Below are positions 17,896-27,203 of a DNA stretch of 64,000 bases, one piece after another. A model generated the notes under the pieces. The model did no database searches. It saw only the letters and a program-made list of their open reading frames with translations, and was not told the DNA's origin. This DNA is from Devosia sp. YIM 151766 (GTDB lineage: Bacteria > Pseudomonadota > Alphaproteobacteria > Rhizobiales > Devosiaceae): the NCBI RefSeq assembly GCF_030285925.1, contig NZ_CP127251.1, positions 558,001-622,000 on the forward strand, read 5' to 3'. Every line of letters starts with the position of its first letter. Position 1 is the stretch's first letter. Position numbers and translations under genes: made by a program.

Positions 17896-18411
17896 ATGGT
17901 TCATGGCGTTGCGATGGAAGGCTCATCGGTGGTTCTGGCCTTCGGCCGCCCCGCTCTTGCCGAGCGGCGGTTTGTGGCTGCCAACGACAATGGCCCCAAG
18001 GATCCGGTGAAGACCGTCACCGTCCGCAAGCAGCTCGAACAGAGCGGCGTGGCGGTCAAGATCAAGATCCCGGTCACCGAATTCATCGGCGTCGCCGTCG
18101 CCACCAGCATTTCGGAAGACGGTTTGCTCACCAGCGCCATCGAACTGGTCCATTCCGATGCCGAATTGAACTACAAAGTGTTCGAGGAAGAAGGCAACCA
18201 CAACGTCGTGGCCGAATGGCAGAACTGGGGCAAGAAGCTCCGGCTGCCGCTGTTCATCAAGGCTGGCGACGGGTCCTATCTGCCCTATGGACAGCAGGTC
18301 GATGGCGTCATGCTGGGCAGTCCGACCCCACGCCGCAAACTCGCCGCCGAGGCCGCGCGCCGTCCGCGTTTTCTCAATCGCCGCAAGCCGGGCCAGGCTG
18401 AAACCAATTAA
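17896..18411 (+). CDS. DUF6101-like family protein, function unknown
   Basis: A 171-residue soluble protein. The middle (GVAVATSISEDGLLTSAIEL, then VHSDAELNYKVFEEEGNHN and AEWQNWGKKLRLPLF) and the basic C-terminus PRRKLAAEAARRPRFLNRR resemble the DUF6101 family of Hyphomicrobiales as I remember it; this assignment is from memory. No catalytic motif, signal peptide or membrane segment is visible. The ribosome site AGGAAGGC is close to the ATG. It is monocistronic, ending at a strong bidirectional hairpin. Confidence 0.65.
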   Translation: MVHGVAMEGSSVVLAFGRPALAERRFVAANDNGPKDPVKTVTVRKQLEQSGVAVKIKIPVTEFIGVAVATSISEDGLLTSAIELVHSDAELNYKVFEEEGNHNVVAEWQNWGKKLRLPLFIKAGDGSYLPYGQQVDGVMLGSPTPRRKLAAEAARRPRFLNRRKPGQAETN

Positions 18412-18433
18412 TCCATTGCCTCAAAAGCAAGCC

Positions 18434-18467
18434 AAAAGGGTCAGCCGGTGGTGCGGCTGGCCCTTTC
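18434..18467. terminator. Bidirectional intrinsic terminator hairpin
   Basis: A 12-base stem (AAAGGGTCAGCC pairing with GGCTGGCCCTTT, one G-T wobble) with an 8-base loop lies between the convergent DUF6101-like and PilZ genes. The minus strand continues TTTTGG, and the plus strand has CTTT within the stem end, so it can end transcription from both sides. Confidence 0.75.
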
Positions 18468-18489
18468 GGCTTTGGACACCGGAAATATC

Positions 18490-18735
18490 CTACAGAAATT
18501 TCACGCCGATTTCGCCGTCATGGTGCCAGGTCATTTCGCACTCAAACCGGCGCCCGTCATCGAGGGCGAGCTGGAAGCGCTGCGGGATGCCGACCAGGCT
18601 GGCCACCAGCAGCTTGGCGCCGCCATCGGATATGTTGCGGATGGTGCAGTCGAAGGTCGAGAAGCCGTCGTTGAAAACGATCTTGCCGCCCTTGAGGGTG
18701 CGCTGCCGTCGTGAGCCTCTATTGTCTTCGGTCAT
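18490..18735 (-). CDS. PilZ domain protein (c-di-GMP receptor)
   Basis: An 81-residue stand-alone PilZ domain. It begins MTEDNRGSRRQRTLKGGKI, giving the N-terminal arginine motif (RRQRT), and continues with the IRNISDGGAKL loop, the D/NxSxxG element of c-di-GMP binding. Both are intact, so nucleotide binding is expected; the output is unknown. The start at 18735 is set by domain length; a longer frame to 18912 overlaps the IalB gene. It follows the IalB gene after 19 bases on the same strand. The window also holds an EAL protein that could lower its ligand. Confidence 0.85.
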   Translation of the reverse strand: MTEDNRGSRRQRTLKGGKIVFNDGFSTFDCTIRNISDGGAKLLVASLVGIPQRFQLALDDGRRFECEMTWHHDGEIGVKFL

Positions 18736-18754
18736 CTGGTCCTGCCGGATCGGG

Positions 18755-19285
18755 TCAGGGAAGGGCGGCGAAACCTTCGGCGAAGCCGTCAAGCGAAACG
18801 GGGATGCCGATGCCTTCCTCAGGCGTTTTGAAAACAATGAAATAGGCGATCTCGCCATCGGACAACGTCTCGACGAGCGCATCGTCCATGACCACTTCCG
18901 CCACGCAGCCATTGGGCAGGCAGCGCACGAAGGGTACCCAACCGAGATTGGTTTCGTCCACGGTTAGGCTGAGGCCGGGGATCAGGCTGCCATCCGGCCC
19001 ATCGCGCACCAGGAGCACGCCCAGCGGCGCCAGGATACGCAGCAGCCGCGCCTGGCGGTCCGCGGTGCGCAGCATGATGACCGACAGGCCCACATTGGGC
19101 TGGTCCTCGGCCATTACGTTCTGAATGATGGCGCATTGCTCGGAGCTGGCGCCCGGAGGGGTGTCGCAGCTCATCTGCCAGTCGCCATATTCGCCCCGGA
19201 TCGTGCCTTGCGCCGCTGCGGGAACTGCCGCGAGGCCCAAAACAATCGCGCCAAGTGCGCCAAGCCGCTTTGCCCAGACTGTCAC
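18755..19285 (-). CDS. Invasion-associated locus B (IalB) family exported protein
   Basis: The 176-residue product starts at GTG 19285 with a GGAG site ten bases before it, and opens with a signal peptide (KRLGALGAIVLGLAAVPAAAQG, cleavage near AAA-QG). The mature part has the IalB pattern: YGDWQMSCDTPP, CAIIQNV, LRILAPLGVLLVRDGPDGSL and FVRCLPNGCVAEVVMDDALV, with two cysteine pairs that probably form disulfides. IalB proteins are periplasmic or envelope proteins widespread in Hyphomicrobiales; the name comes from Bartonella and does not imply invasion here. Divergent from coxB. Confidence 0.85.
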   Translation of the reverse strand: MTVWAKRLGALGAIVLGLAAVPAAAQGTIRGEYGDWQMSCDTPPGASSEQCAIIQNVMAEDQPNVGLSVIMLRTADRQARLLRILAPLGVLLVRDGPDGSLIPGLSLTVDETNLGWVPFVRCLPNGCVAEVVMDDALVETLSDGEIAYFIVFKTPEEGIGIPVSLDGFAEGFAALP

Positions 19286-19609
19286 TCTATCACTTCTCCC
19301 GCCGAATCGGCCGCGTCCTGATGGGTTGAATAGTTTCCGCAGAGGCCTGAAACTGTCAACCAAACCCCCGAAATCCGGCCTGTTCTCGGGGGAAAGTGCG
19401 GCGCTGGTGAGGCGAGGCGGCAAATGGGCGGCTGCAATTTGCCGCAGCGAATGTGTCCAAGGCCGCAATAGACTCGGACAATGCAATGTGATTTAGGTCG
19501 GGATGAGTATTGCGCTCCGAAGTTGAGTCGGGGCGGCGTTAGCTATGCCGCAGAAAATCCCCTCATTCTCCCTCGGTGCGAGCCGCCAGAACATGTCGAT
19601 AGGGGGTAT
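19286..19609. other. Divergent intergenic region upstream of cox operon
   Basis: About 320 bases between ialB and coxB that must hold both promoters. An in-frame extension of coxB reaches back to 19481, but it precedes the signal peptide and looks non-coding. I found no convincing sigma-70 pair, FNR-type palindrome or other operator by eye. Confidence 0.4.
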
Positions 19610-20527
19610 ATGGTGACCGGGCAGTTCTTTAGGAAATTGGGGGCCGTGTCGGCGGTCGCGCTGGCGCTGATGCCATCCGTGGCGGCGGCCCAGGCCGTCG
19701 GCAAAGGCCATCCAGAGCCGGGCCAGTTCCATCTACAGGAATCGGTGACGCCGATCATGGATTCGGTCGTGGCGTTCCACGATGGCATCCTGATGTGGTC
19801 GATCTCCTTCATCGTGGTCCTGGTGCTGGTGCTGCTGGTCATCGTCATGGTGCGCTTCAACGCCAAGGCCAATCCGGTGCCGGCGCGCTTCACCCACAAT
19901 ACGCTGGTCGAAGTGATCTGGACCGTGGTGCCCATCCTGATCCTGGTCGTGATCGCCATTCCCTCCTTCGGCGTATTGTCCGACCAGCTGACCCTGCCGG
20001 ATGGCGAGCGCAAATATCTGGGCACCAACGTCTTTTCGATGGGCGAGGTTGAAGTCCCGGCCGCCAGCCTCACCGTCAAGGCTTCGGGCGAGCAATGGTA
20101 CTGGAATTATGAATATGTCGATGAAGGCGTGGCCTTCGACTCCAACATTTTGTCGGACGACGAGATTGCCGAGCTCAAGCCCGGTCAACCGCGTCTGCTG
20201 GCGGTGAACAATGAACTGGTCGTTCCGGTTCATACCACCGTCCGCATGCTGATTACCGCCAGCCCCTCAGGTGTGATCCACGCTTTCGCCGTTCCTTCCT
20301 TCGGCATCAAGATCGACGCGGTTCCCGGCCGTCTCAACGAGACCTGGTTCAATGCCCGCGAGACCGGCATCTATTATGGTCAGTGCTCCGAGCTTTGCGG
20401 CAAGGACCACGCCTATATGCCGATCGCGGTGCGCGTTGTCAGCGCGGAAGAATATGAAGCCTTCATCACGGCCTTCACTGAAAGCCGCGACTATGCGACT
20501 GCAGCCGCCGTGCTGCCGGCGTTGTAA
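19610..20527 (+). CDS. coxB: Cytochrome c oxidase subunit II
   Basis: Subunit II of the aa3-type oxidase takes electrons from cytochrome c through the CuA centre. The 305-residue protein has a signal peptide (SAVALALMPSVAAAQA), two membrane helices (about residues 60-85 and 105-125) and a periplasmic cupredoxin domain. The CuA ligands are visible: His in VIHAFAVPSFG and the YGQCSELCGKDHAYMP motif; the electron-entry Trp lies in GEQWYWNYEY. Start ATG 19610 follows AGGGGGT. It heads the cox cluster; the CuA motifs mark it as a cytochrome c oxidase, not a quinol oxidase. Confidence 0.97.
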   Translation: MVTGQFFRKLGAVSAVALALMPSVAAAQAVGKGHPEPGQFHLQESVTPIMDSVVAFHDGILMWSISFIVVLVLVLLVIVMVRFNAKANPVPARFTHNTLVEVIWTVVPILILVVIAIPSFGVLSDQLTLPDGERKYLGTNVFSMGEVEVPAASLTVKASGEQWYWNYEYVDEGVAFDSNILSDDEIAELKPGQPRLLAVNNELVVPVHTTVRMLITASPSGVIHAFAVPSFGIKIDAVPGRLNETWFNARETGIYYGQCSELCGKDHAYMPIAVRVVSAEEYEAFITAFTESRDYATAAAVLPAL

Positions 20528-20551
20528 GATCTAGGGTCAGAGGAACAGAAA

Positions 20552-22246
20552 ATGGCAAATACCGCGCACCTCGAAGCCCAGGCGACCGGGCACGACCACG
20601 CCAGCCACGACCATCGCAACCCCTCGGGCTGGCGCCGCTGGGTCTATTCGACCAACCACAAGGACATCGGTATCATGTACCTGGTGTTCTCCATCGTCGC
20701 CGGCGTGATCGGCGGCCTGCTTTCGGGCGCGATGCGCCTGGAACTGCAGGAGCCGGGCATCCAGATATTCCACGGCCTTGCCGCCATGGCCTATGGCGTT
20801 GACGGCGATGCCGCGCTCGATGCCGGCAAGCATATGTTCAACGTGTTCGTCTCGGCCCACGCGCTGATCATGGTGTTCTTCACCGTGATGCCGGCGACCA
20901 TGGGTGGTTTCGCCAATTACTTCGCTCCGTTGATGGTCGGTGCGCCCGATACCGCTTTCCCGCGGATCAATAACATCGCCTTCTGGCTGCTGCCGCCGGC
21001 TTTGCTGCTGCTCGTGCTGTCCATGTTCTTCGAGGGACCGGCCGGCGCTCTCGGTTTTGGCGGCGGCTGGACGGCCTATCCGCCGCTGGCAACGTCCGGC
21101 CATCCCGGTCCGGCAACCGACTTCGTGATCTTCTCGATCCATATTGCCGGCATCAGCTCTATCCTGGGCGCCATCAACCTGATCACCACCATTCTCAATA
21201 TGCGTGCTCCCGGCATGACGCTGCACAAGATGCCGCTTTTTGCCTGGTCCGTTCTGGTGACCGCGTTCCTGTTGCTCATGGCCCTGCCGGTGCTGGCCGG
21301 CGCCATCACGATGATGCTGACCGACCGCAATTTCGGCACGACCTTCTTCTCGCCGGAGGGCGGCGGTGACCCGGTTCTGTACCAACACCTGTTCTGGTTC
21401 TTCGGGCATCCCGAAGTGTACATCATGATCCTTCCGGGCTTTGGCATGGTCTCCCATATCGTGGCTACCTTCAGCCGCAAGCCGGTCTTCGGCTATATGG
21501 CCATGGCCTATGCCATGGTGGCGATCGGCTTTGTCGGTTTCGTCGTGTGGGCCCACCACATGTACACGACCGGCCTCAGCCTCGATGTCCAGCGCTACTT
21601 CGTGGCCGCCACCATGGTTATCGCGGTGCCGACAGGGGTGAAAATCTTCTCCTGGATCGCCACGATGTGGGGTGGGTCCATCACCTTCCGCAGTCCCATG
21701 CTCTGGGCCATCGGCTTCATCTTCCTGTTCACCGTTGGCGGTGTGACCGGCGTGGTGCTTGCCAATGCGGGCGCAGACCGTCTGCTGCACGACACCTATT
21801 ACGTGGTGGCGCATTTCCACTACGTGCTGTCGCTGGGCGCCGTGTTCTCGATGTTTGCGGGCTGGTATTACTGGTTCCCGAAAATGTTCGGCTACATGTA
21901 TTCCGAGTTCCTGGCCAAGCTGCATTTCTGGATCATGTTCATCGGTGTGAACCTGATCTTCTTCCCGCAGCACTTCCTGGGACTGGCCGGCATGCCGCGT
22001 CGTTACATCGACTACCCGGATGCCTTCGCCCTGTGGAACCGTGTCTCCTCCATCGGCTACTACATCACCTTCGTTGCGATGATCGTGTTCTTCTACGCAA
22101 CCTGGGAAGCCATCCGGAAGAAGCGCGTGGCCGGTGACAATCCGTGGGGTGATGGTGCGACCACGCTGGAGTGGACCCTTTCCTCTCCGCCGCCGTTCCA
22201 CCAGTTCACCACCCTGCCCAAGATCGAGTCGAGGGACGCGCACTAG
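20552..22246 (+). CDS. coxA: Cytochrome c oxidase subunit I
   Basis: The 564-residue catalytic subunit with 12 expected membrane helices. It contains heme a and the heme a3/CuB centre that reduces oxygen to water while pumping protons. The CuB His and cross-linked Tyr lie in [16 protein letters not shown], the second His pair is seen in [11 protein letters not shown], and [17 protein letters not shown] gives the heme ligands. The D-channel entry ([17 protein letters not shown]) and Glu of GHPEVY are present, so this is an A-type oxidase. It follows coxB by 24 bases with an AGAGGAACAG ribosome site. Confidence 0.98.
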   Translation: MANTAHLEAQATGHDHASHDHRNPSGWRRWVYSTNHKDIGIMYLVFSIVAGVIGGLLSGAMRLELQEPGIQIFHGLAAMAYGVDGDAALDAGKHMFNVFVSAHALIMVFFTVMPATMGGFANYFAPLMVGAPDTAFPRINNIAFWLLPPALLLLVLSMFFEGPAGALGFGGGWTAYPPLATSGHPGPATDFVIFSIHIAGISSILGAINLITTILNMRAPGMTLHKMPLFAWSVLVTAFLLLMALPVLAGAITMMLTDRNFGTTFFSPEGGGDPVLYQHLFWFFGHPEVYIMILPGFGMVSHIVATFSRKPVFGYMAMAYAMVAIGFVGFVVWAHHMYTTGLSLDVQRYFVAATMVIAVPTGVKIFSWIATMWGGSITFRSPMLWAIGFIFLFTVGGVTGVVLANAGADRLLHDTYYVVAHFHYVLSLGAVFSMFAGWYYWFPKMFGYMYSEFLAKLHFWIMFIGVNLIFFPQHFLGLAGMPRRYIDYPDAFALWNRVSSIGYYITFVAMIVFFYATWEAIRKKRVAGDNPWGDGATTLEWTLSSPPPFHQFTTLPKIESRDAH

Positions 22247-22267
22247 ACGCGGGCAGAAAAAAGTTCA

Positions 22268-22294
22268 GCGTATCGCGCCACAGGTGCGATACGC
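22268..22294 (+). promoter_or_regulatory. Hairpin between coxA and ctaB
   Basis: A perfect 9-base stem (GCGTATCGC / GCGATACGC, loop of 9) lies 21 bases after the coxA stop and is followed by CCTTTTG and then the ctaB ribosome site. The short T-run allows partial termination; it may instead protect the coxBA messenger end, lowering expression of the assembly genes relative to the structural subunits. Confidence 0.55.
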
Positions 22295-22312
22295 CTTTTG
22301 AAGGAAAGACCA

Positions 22313-23242
22313 GTGACCTATTTCGACGACAAGGCAGACATTGCCGCAATGAACGGGGGCGCGCGGGTCGAGGATTACCTCGCATCGCTCAAGCCGCGCG
22401 TCATGTCGTTGGTCGTGTTCACGGCCCTGGTCGGCATGCTCGTCGCTCCGGCCAGCATCAATCCGGTGATCGGTTTCATCGCCATTGCCTGCATCGCCAT
22501 TGGCGCGGGCGCCTCGGGCGCGCTCAATATGTGGTACGATGCCGATATCGACGCGGTCATGAGCCGCACGCAGAACCGGCCCATTCCCGCCGGCCGGATG
22601 AGCCCGGGGGAGGCACTGGCCTTCGGCCTCGTCCTCTCGGCCTTCTCGATAATTTTGCTGGGCTTGGCGACGAACTGGGTTGCTGGCGGCTTTCTCGCCT
22701 TCACCATCTTTTTCTATGCCGTCGTCTATACGATCTGGCTCAAGCGCTCGACGCCGCAGAACATCGTCATCGGCGGTGCGGCCGGGGCCTTTCCGCCCAT
22801 GGTGGGTTGGGCCGCCGTGACCGGCACGCTCTCCTGGGAGAGCTTTGCGCTCTTCCTCATCATCTTTCTCTGGACCCCGCCGCATTTCTGGGCGCTGGCG
22901 CTCTACAAGCAGGGCGATTACGGCGCGGCTGGCGTGCCCATGATGCCCAATGTGGCTGGTGAAAAGTCCACCAAGTGGCAGATTTTCGTCTATTCGCTAC
23001 TGCTGGCGGCCGCGAGCCTGCTGCCGCTCTGGCTCGGTTTTTCCGGCTGGATCTACGGCGCGGTCGCGCTGGTCACTGGCCTGAGCTTCGTCTGGCTCTC
23101 GGTGCGCCTGCTGCGTGCGCCGGAAGGGGCGGGGATGCGGCGCACCGCCCGTTCGCTCTTCACCTATTCGCTGAGCTATCTTTTCGTGCTGTTTCTGGCG
23201 CTGCTCACCGACACAATCGCCCTACGGCTAGGAGTGATCTAA
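22313..23242 (+). CDS. ctaB: Protoheme IX farnesyltransferase (heme O synthase)
   Basis: CtaB/CyoE converts heme b to heme o by adding a farnesyl group, the first step towards heme a for the oxidase. From the GTG at 22313 (AGGAAAG upstream) the protein has 309 residues and about nine membrane helices. The prenyl-diphosphate binding motifs are [21 protein letters not shown] near residue 75 and the second loop near [19 protein letters not shown]. The cox cluster position supports the role. The enzyme for the next step, heme A synthase (ctaA), is not in the window. Confidence 0.95.
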   Translation: MTYFDDKADIAAMNGGARVEDYLASLKPRVMSLVVFTALVGMLVAPASINPVIGFIAIACIAIGAGASGALNMWYDADIDAVMSRTQNRPIPAGRMSPGEALAFGLVLSAFSIILLGLATNWVAGGFLAFTIFFYAVVYTIWLKRSTPQNIVIGGAAGAFPPMVGWAAVTGTLSWESFALFLIIFLWTPPHFWALALYKQGDYGAAGVPMMPNVAGEKSTKWQIFVYSLLLAAASLLPLWLGFSGWIYGAVALVTGLSFVWLSVRLLRAPEGAGMRRTARSLFTYSLSYLFVLFLALLTDTIALRLGVI

Positions 23243-23243
23243 A

Positions 23244-23429
23244 ATGACTGGCGAACATGGCGCGCGGCTTGCGCCCAACGAGATGACACCGGAGCAGGAG
23301 GCGAGCTTCCGCAAGCAACGCCGCCGCCGCGCGCTGGCGCTGGCGGGTGCTTTGATCCTGTTCGCAATCACCTTCTATGTGCTGACCCTCATCAAGATGG
23401 GACCGGCCCTGTTCGATCGGACGCTTTAA
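23244..23429 (+). CDS. Small CoxF-like membrane protein of the cox cluster
   Basis: A 61-residue protein with a basic cytoplasmic N-terminus (SFRKQRRRRALALAG) and one membrane helix (ALILFAITFYVLTLIKMG). Its place between ctaB and ctaG, and the shape, match the small CoxF protein found in alphaproteobacterial oxidase clusters and probably linked to oxidase assembly. The ATG follows the ctaB stop by one base, and its last base overlaps the ctaG start, so translation is coupled. No metal-binding motif is visible. Confidence 0.78.
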   Translation: MTGEHGARLAPNEMTPEQEASFRKQRRRRALALAGALILFAITFYVLTLIKMGPALFDRTL

Positions 23430-23992
23430 TGGCTGATGTTTCCGCTCCCCTCCATGGCAATGGCGGAAGCCGCAACAATCGTGTTGGGCTGACGCTTGCT
23501 GCAATTGTTATTGGCATGGTGGGGCTCGCGTTCGCCTCGGTGCCGCTCTACCGGCTTTTCTGCCAGGTGACCGGCTTCGGCGGCACCCCGCAGATCGCCG
23601 CCGAGAATCCCAAGGGCATCATCGACCGTGAGATGAAGGTGCGCTTCGACGTCAATGTGGAAAAGGCGCTGCCCTGGACCGTCAAGGCGGCTGCACCGGT
23701 TACCGATAAGATCGGCAAGGTGGATACGGTCAATTACATTGCCACCAATCATTCCGACAAGCCCGTCACCGGCCAGGCGATCTTCAACGTGGTGCCGGAA
23801 AGGGCCGGCGCCTATTTCAACAAGATCGAGTGCTTCTGTTTCACCGAACAGACGCTCCAGCCGGGCGAGACGGTGGAAATGCCCATCGTCTTCTTTGTCG
23901 ATCCCGAACTCGATGATAATTTCGAACTCAACACCATCAAAGAGCTGACGCTCTCTTATACCTTCTACGCTTCAGACAGTGAGGGAAGCTGA
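23429..23992 (+). CDS. ctaG: Cytochrome c oxidase assembly protein CtaG (Cox11)
   Basis: CtaG/Cox11 delivers copper to the CuB site of subunit I. The 187-residue protein has one N-terminal membrane anchor (LTLAAIVIGMVGLAFASVPLY) followed by YRLFCQVTGFGG and a periplasmic copper-binding domain containing the IECFCFTEQTL motif, with both cysteines of CFCF present and the outer cysteine of the FCQ motif. The ATG overlaps the stop of the preceding small gene by one base, and coxC follows two bases later: a tightly packed operon. Confidence 0.95.
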   Translation: MADVSAPLHGNGGSRNNRVGLTLAAIVIGMVGLAFASVPLYRLFCQVTGFGGTPQIAAENPKGIIDREMKVRFDVNVEKALPWTVKAAAPVTDKIGKVDTVNYIATNHSDKPVTGQAIFNVVPERAGAYFNKIECFCFTEQTLQPGETVEMPIVFFVDPELDDNFELNTIKELTLSYTFYASDSEGS

Positions 23993-23994
23993 AC

Positions 23995-24831
23995 ATGGCC
24001 GCCATCCAAAAGAACCATGATTATCACATGGTCGAACCCAGTCCCTGGCCGTTCGTCATGTCTGTTTCCTTGTTCCTGCTGGCGTTTGGCGGCATTGCCT
24101 GGATGCAGAACTGGACGCCCTGGCTGTTCTTCATCGGTCTGGCGGCCTTGTTCTACGGGTTTTATGCCTGGTGGTCCGATGTGGTGAAGGAAGCCAATAA
24201 CGGCGTCGATCACACCCCGGTGGTGCAGCTCCATCACCGTTACGGCATGATGCTGTTCATCGGCTCCGAGATCATGTTCTTCGTCGCATGGTTCTGGGCG
24301 TATTTTGACGTCTTTTTCCGCTGGGACGATGTCGAGCAATATACCCGCTTCGCCGTGACCGGCGGGCAGTGGCCGCTCAATGGCGTCGAGATGTTCGATC
24401 CCTTCCATCTGCCGCTGTTCAATACGCTGATCCTGCTGACCTCGGGCACGACGGTTACCTGGGCGCACCACGCCTTGCTGGAAGGCGACCGCAAGGGCCT
24501 GCGCTGGGGGCTCGTGCTCACCGTCGCTCTGGGCGCATTGTTCACCTGCGTGCAGTTCCTGGAATATTCGCATGCCGGCTTCTCGTTTACCGGCAATCTT
24601 TATGGTTCGGCCTTCGTCATGGCGACCGGCTTCCACGGTTTCCACGTTCTGATCGGAACGGTCTTCCTGCTGGTTTGCCTGCTCCGCGCGGAAGCAGGTC
24701 ACTTCACCAGGGAACGCCATCTGGGCTTCGAACTCGCCGCCTGGTATTGGCATTTCGTGGACGTGGTCTGGCTGTTCCTGTTCGCCTCGATCTATGTCTG
24801 GGGCAGCTGGGGCGTGACGTTGAGCCACTGA
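23995..24831 (+). CDS. coxC: Cytochrome c oxidase subunit III
   Basis: Subunit III stabilises the catalytic core and helps proton uptake. The 278-residue protein begins KNHDYHMVEPSPWPFVMSVS, the typical N-terminus, and has seven hydrophobic segments. The conserved GFELAAWYWHFVDVVWLFLF helix is at the C-terminus (about residues 240-260), with a Glu pair earlier in GMMLFIGSEIMFFVAWFWAY. It follows ctaG by two bases and ends at an intrinsic terminator before surf1. Confidence 0.97.
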   Translation: MAAIQKNHDYHMVEPSPWPFVMSVSLFLLAFGGIAWMQNWTPWLFFIGLAALFYGFYAWWSDVVKEANNGVDHTPVVQLHHRYGMMLFIGSEIMFFVAWFWAYFDVFFRWDDVEQYTRFAVTGGQWPLNGVEMFDPFHLPLFNTLILLTSGTTVTWAHHALLEGDRKGLRWGLVLTVALGALFTCVQFLEYSHAGFSFTGNLYGSAFVMATGFHGFHVLIGTVFLLVCLLRAEAGHFTRERHLGFELAAWYWHFVDVVWLFLFASIYVWGSWGVTLSH

Positions 24832-24849
24832 TTGGCAAATCAAGTGGAC

Positions 24850-24877
24850 AAGGGGCGCGGCATGGCTGCGCCCTTTT
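24850..24877 (+). terminator. Intrinsic terminator between coxC and surf1
   Basis: The stem GGGCGCGGC / GCTGCGCCC (9 pairs including one G-U) with the 3-base loop ATG is followed by TTTTGCTTT. It sits 21 bases after coxC and 17 bases before the surf1 start, so it probably lets only part of the transcription reach surf1. Confidence 0.7.
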
Positions 24878-24893
24878 GCTTTGGAGAGCAAAG

Positions 24894-25688
24894 TTGAGCC
24901 AGCCCGACCCCATGCCCGAGAACGCAACAAGACGGCGCTTGCGCTGGAGTGACTGGCTTTTCAGTGCGTTGATGCTCGCATTGGCCGGAACCTGTGTGTT
25001 CCTGGGCAATTGGCAGATGGAGCGTCTGGGGGAGAAGGAAGCCTTGATCGCCGCCGTGGATGCCCGGCTGGACGCTGAGCCTATTCCTGCTCCACCGAGC
25101 CAAGACTGGGCCGCCCTCGATCTCCAGGCATGGAATTTTCAGCCGGTAACGCTGACCGGCAGCTTTCGCTATACCCAGACGGTAACGGTTTTCACGTCGC
25201 TGTCGGAGGCGCGCGGCCGTTTTTCCGGGCCCGGCTATTGGGTGGTGACCCCGTTCGAGCTTGCCGCAGGCGGCACCGTCTTCGTCAATCGCGGCTTCGT
25301 GCCGGAGCAATATCAGGAAGCGGCGGCCCTGGGTGATCTGCATGGCGACGATGCCGATACGGTGAGCGTCGTCGGGCTTTTCCGCCCCGGAGAAGCCGCC
25401 GGTTTCATGGTGCCCGACCCCGATATGTCCAACCGCATCGAATGGGTACGCGACCCGCAGCGCCTGGCGGCCATGGTCGATCCCGCCCTGGCTCCCATCG
25501 CACCCTTTTATGTCGATCTCCTCGCCGGCGCCGAGGGCGACCTGCCGCAGAGCGGCGAAACCGTGATGCAGTTCCCCAATAACCATTTCGGCTACGCATT
25601 GACCTGGTACGGGTTTGCCATCGTCGCGGTGATCATGCTGGGTTTCTGGTTGTGGCGTCAGCGGCGACCGGACCCGCCCGCCGCCTAG
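24894..25688 (+). CDS. SURF1 family cytochrome oxidase assembly protein
   Basis: Surf1 helps insert heme a into subunit I. The 264-residue product has the classic layout: an N-terminal membrane helix (LFSALMLALAGTCVFLGNWQMERL), a periplasmic domain, and a C-terminal helix (YALTWYGFAIVAVIMLGFWLW). Conserved features GNWQ-RL-K, GYWVVTPFEL, VFVNRGFVP and NNHFGYALTWYG are present. I chose the TTG at 24894 because GGAG lies eight bases upstream; an ATG at 24912 is the alternative. It follows an intrinsic terminator after coxC. Confidence 0.92.
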   Translation: MSQPDPMPENATRRRLRWSDWLFSALMLALAGTCVFLGNWQMERLGEKEALIAAVDARLDAEPIPAPPSQDWAALDLQAWNFQPVTLTGSFRYTQTVTVFTSLSEARGRFSGPGYWVVTPFELAAGGTVFVNRGFVPEQYQEAAALGDLHGDDADTVSVVGLFRPGEAAGFMVPDPDMSNRIEWVRDPQRLAAMVDPALAPIAPFYVDLLAGAEGDLPQSGETVMQFPNNHFGYALTWYGFAIVAVIMLGFWLWRQRRPDPPAA

Positions 25689-25760
25689 ATGGCCTCAAAC
25701 CTTGCGGCTGCCCTCGGCTTTGACTAGGTTGCAACAATTCTAGAAGGGCCCATTCCCTCG

Positions 25761-27152
25761 ATGCTTTTTGTTTCCACGCGCGGCCAGGCGCCAGCGCTCG
25801 GCTTCTCTGATGCAGTTCTGGCAGGCCTGGCCACTGACGGCGGCCTCTACGTTCCCGCCCATTGGCCGCAGGTCAGCGCCGAAGAAATCGCCTCCTTTGC
25901 CGGCAAGCCCTATGCTGATGTCGCCTATGCGATCATCTCGCGTTTTGTCGAAGACGACATTCCGCCAGCCAGGCTCAAATCCATCATCGACGCCGCCTAT
26001 CTCACCTTCCGTCATCCCTCGGTGGCGCCATTGGTGGAACTGGAGCCCGGCCATTTCCTGCTGGAACTGTTCCACGGCCCGACCCTGGCCTTCAAGGACG
26101 TGGCCATGCAGTTCCTGAGCCGGATCATGGATCATGTCCTGGCCGAGCGCGGATTGCGGGCCACCATTGTCGGCGCAACATCCGGAGACACGGGCTCGGC
26201 GGCCATTGAAGCGTTTCGCGGCCGCGATACCACCGATATTTTCATCCTCCATCCCAAGGGCCGTACCTCCGAGGTCCAGCGTCGGCAGATGACCACGGTG
26301 CTGGATGAGAACGTCCACAATATCGCGCTGGAAGGCACGTTCGACGATTGCCAGGACGCTGTGAAGGCCATGTTCAACAATCATGCCTTCCGGGATCGCG
26401 TGCGTCTGTCCGGCGTCAATTCCATCAATTGGGGCCGCATCGTCGCGCAGATCGTCTATTATTTCACGGCGGCCGTTTCCTTGGGCGCGCCACACCGGGC
26501 GGTGAGTTTCACCGTTCCCACCGGCAATTTCGGCGATATTTTTGCCGGCTATTGCGCCAAGCAGATGGGTCTGCCGATCGAAAAGCTGGTGATCGCCACC
26601 AATGCCAACGACATCCTGCGGCGTACGCTCGATACCGGTCGCTACGAAATGGCCGGCGTCGCGCCGACGATCAGCCCATCCATGGACATTCAGATTTCGT
26701 CCAATTTCGAACGATTGCTGTTTGAAAGCGCCGGACGCGATGCGGAGAAGGTGGGCCTCATGATGGCGGCTCTGAAGCAGTCGCGCGGCTTCGACTTGCC
26801 GGAAAAGTCCCTCGCCGCCATCCGCCGCGACTTCGCCGCCGGCACGACGGACGAAGCGACTACGCGCCAGGTGATCGCCGAAACGCAAAAAACCAGCGGC
26901 TACCTGCTCGATCCTCATACCGCCGTCGGCGTTGGCGTTGCGCGCCGCCTGCCGCATGACGGGACGCCGATGATTACCTTGGCAACGGCGCATCCGGCAA
27001 AGTTCCCCGCCGCCGTGGCGGAGGCCTCGGGGATCGAACCCGCTCTGCCGGCATGGCTGGGCGACCTTTATGAGCGGCCCGAACGGGTCACGGTGCTGGA
27101 CAATGACCAGCGCCAGATTGAAGATTTCATCGCGGCCCGCAGCCGCGCCTGA
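25761..27152 (+). CDS. thrC: Threonine synthase
   Basis: ThrC turns O-phosphohomoserine into threonine using pyridoxal phosphate. The 463-residue protein has the PLP lysine in GPTLAFKDVAMQFL near residue 113, the phosphate-binding GATSGDTGSAAIEAF near residue 140 and VPTGNFGDIFAGYCAK near residue 252, and fits the longer proteobacterial class. It starts at an ATG with a weak upstream ribosome site. The order thrC, M16 peptidase, GNAT protein, EAL protein is one I recognise from other Hyphomicrobiales. Confidence 0.95.
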   Translation: MLFVSTRGQAPALGFSDAVLAGLATDGGLYVPAHWPQVSAEEIASFAGKPYADVAYAIISRFVEDDIPPARLKSIIDAAYLTFRHPSVAPLVELEPGHFLLELFHGPTLAFKDVAMQFLSRIMDHVLAERGLRATIVGATSGDTGSAAIEAFRGRDTTDIFILHPKGRTSEVQRRQMTTVLDENVHNIALEGTFDDCQDAVKAMFNNHAFRDRVRLSGVNSINWGRIVAQIVYYFTAAVSLGAPHRAVSFTVPTGNFGDIFAGYCAKQMGLPIEKLVIATNANDILRRTLDTGRYEMAGVAPTISPSMDIQISSNFERLLFESAGRDAEKVGLMMAALKQSRGFDLPEKSLAAIRRDFAAGTTDEATTRQVIAETQKTSGYLLDPHTAVGVGVARRLPHDGTPMITLATAHPAKFPAAVAEASGIEPALPAWLGDLYERPERVTVLDNDQRQIEDFIAARSRA

Positions 27153-27203
27153 ACGATATGCAGAGCCGCGGTCGTTGAGGCCGCCCGGTTCAGGAGGACC
27201 AGT

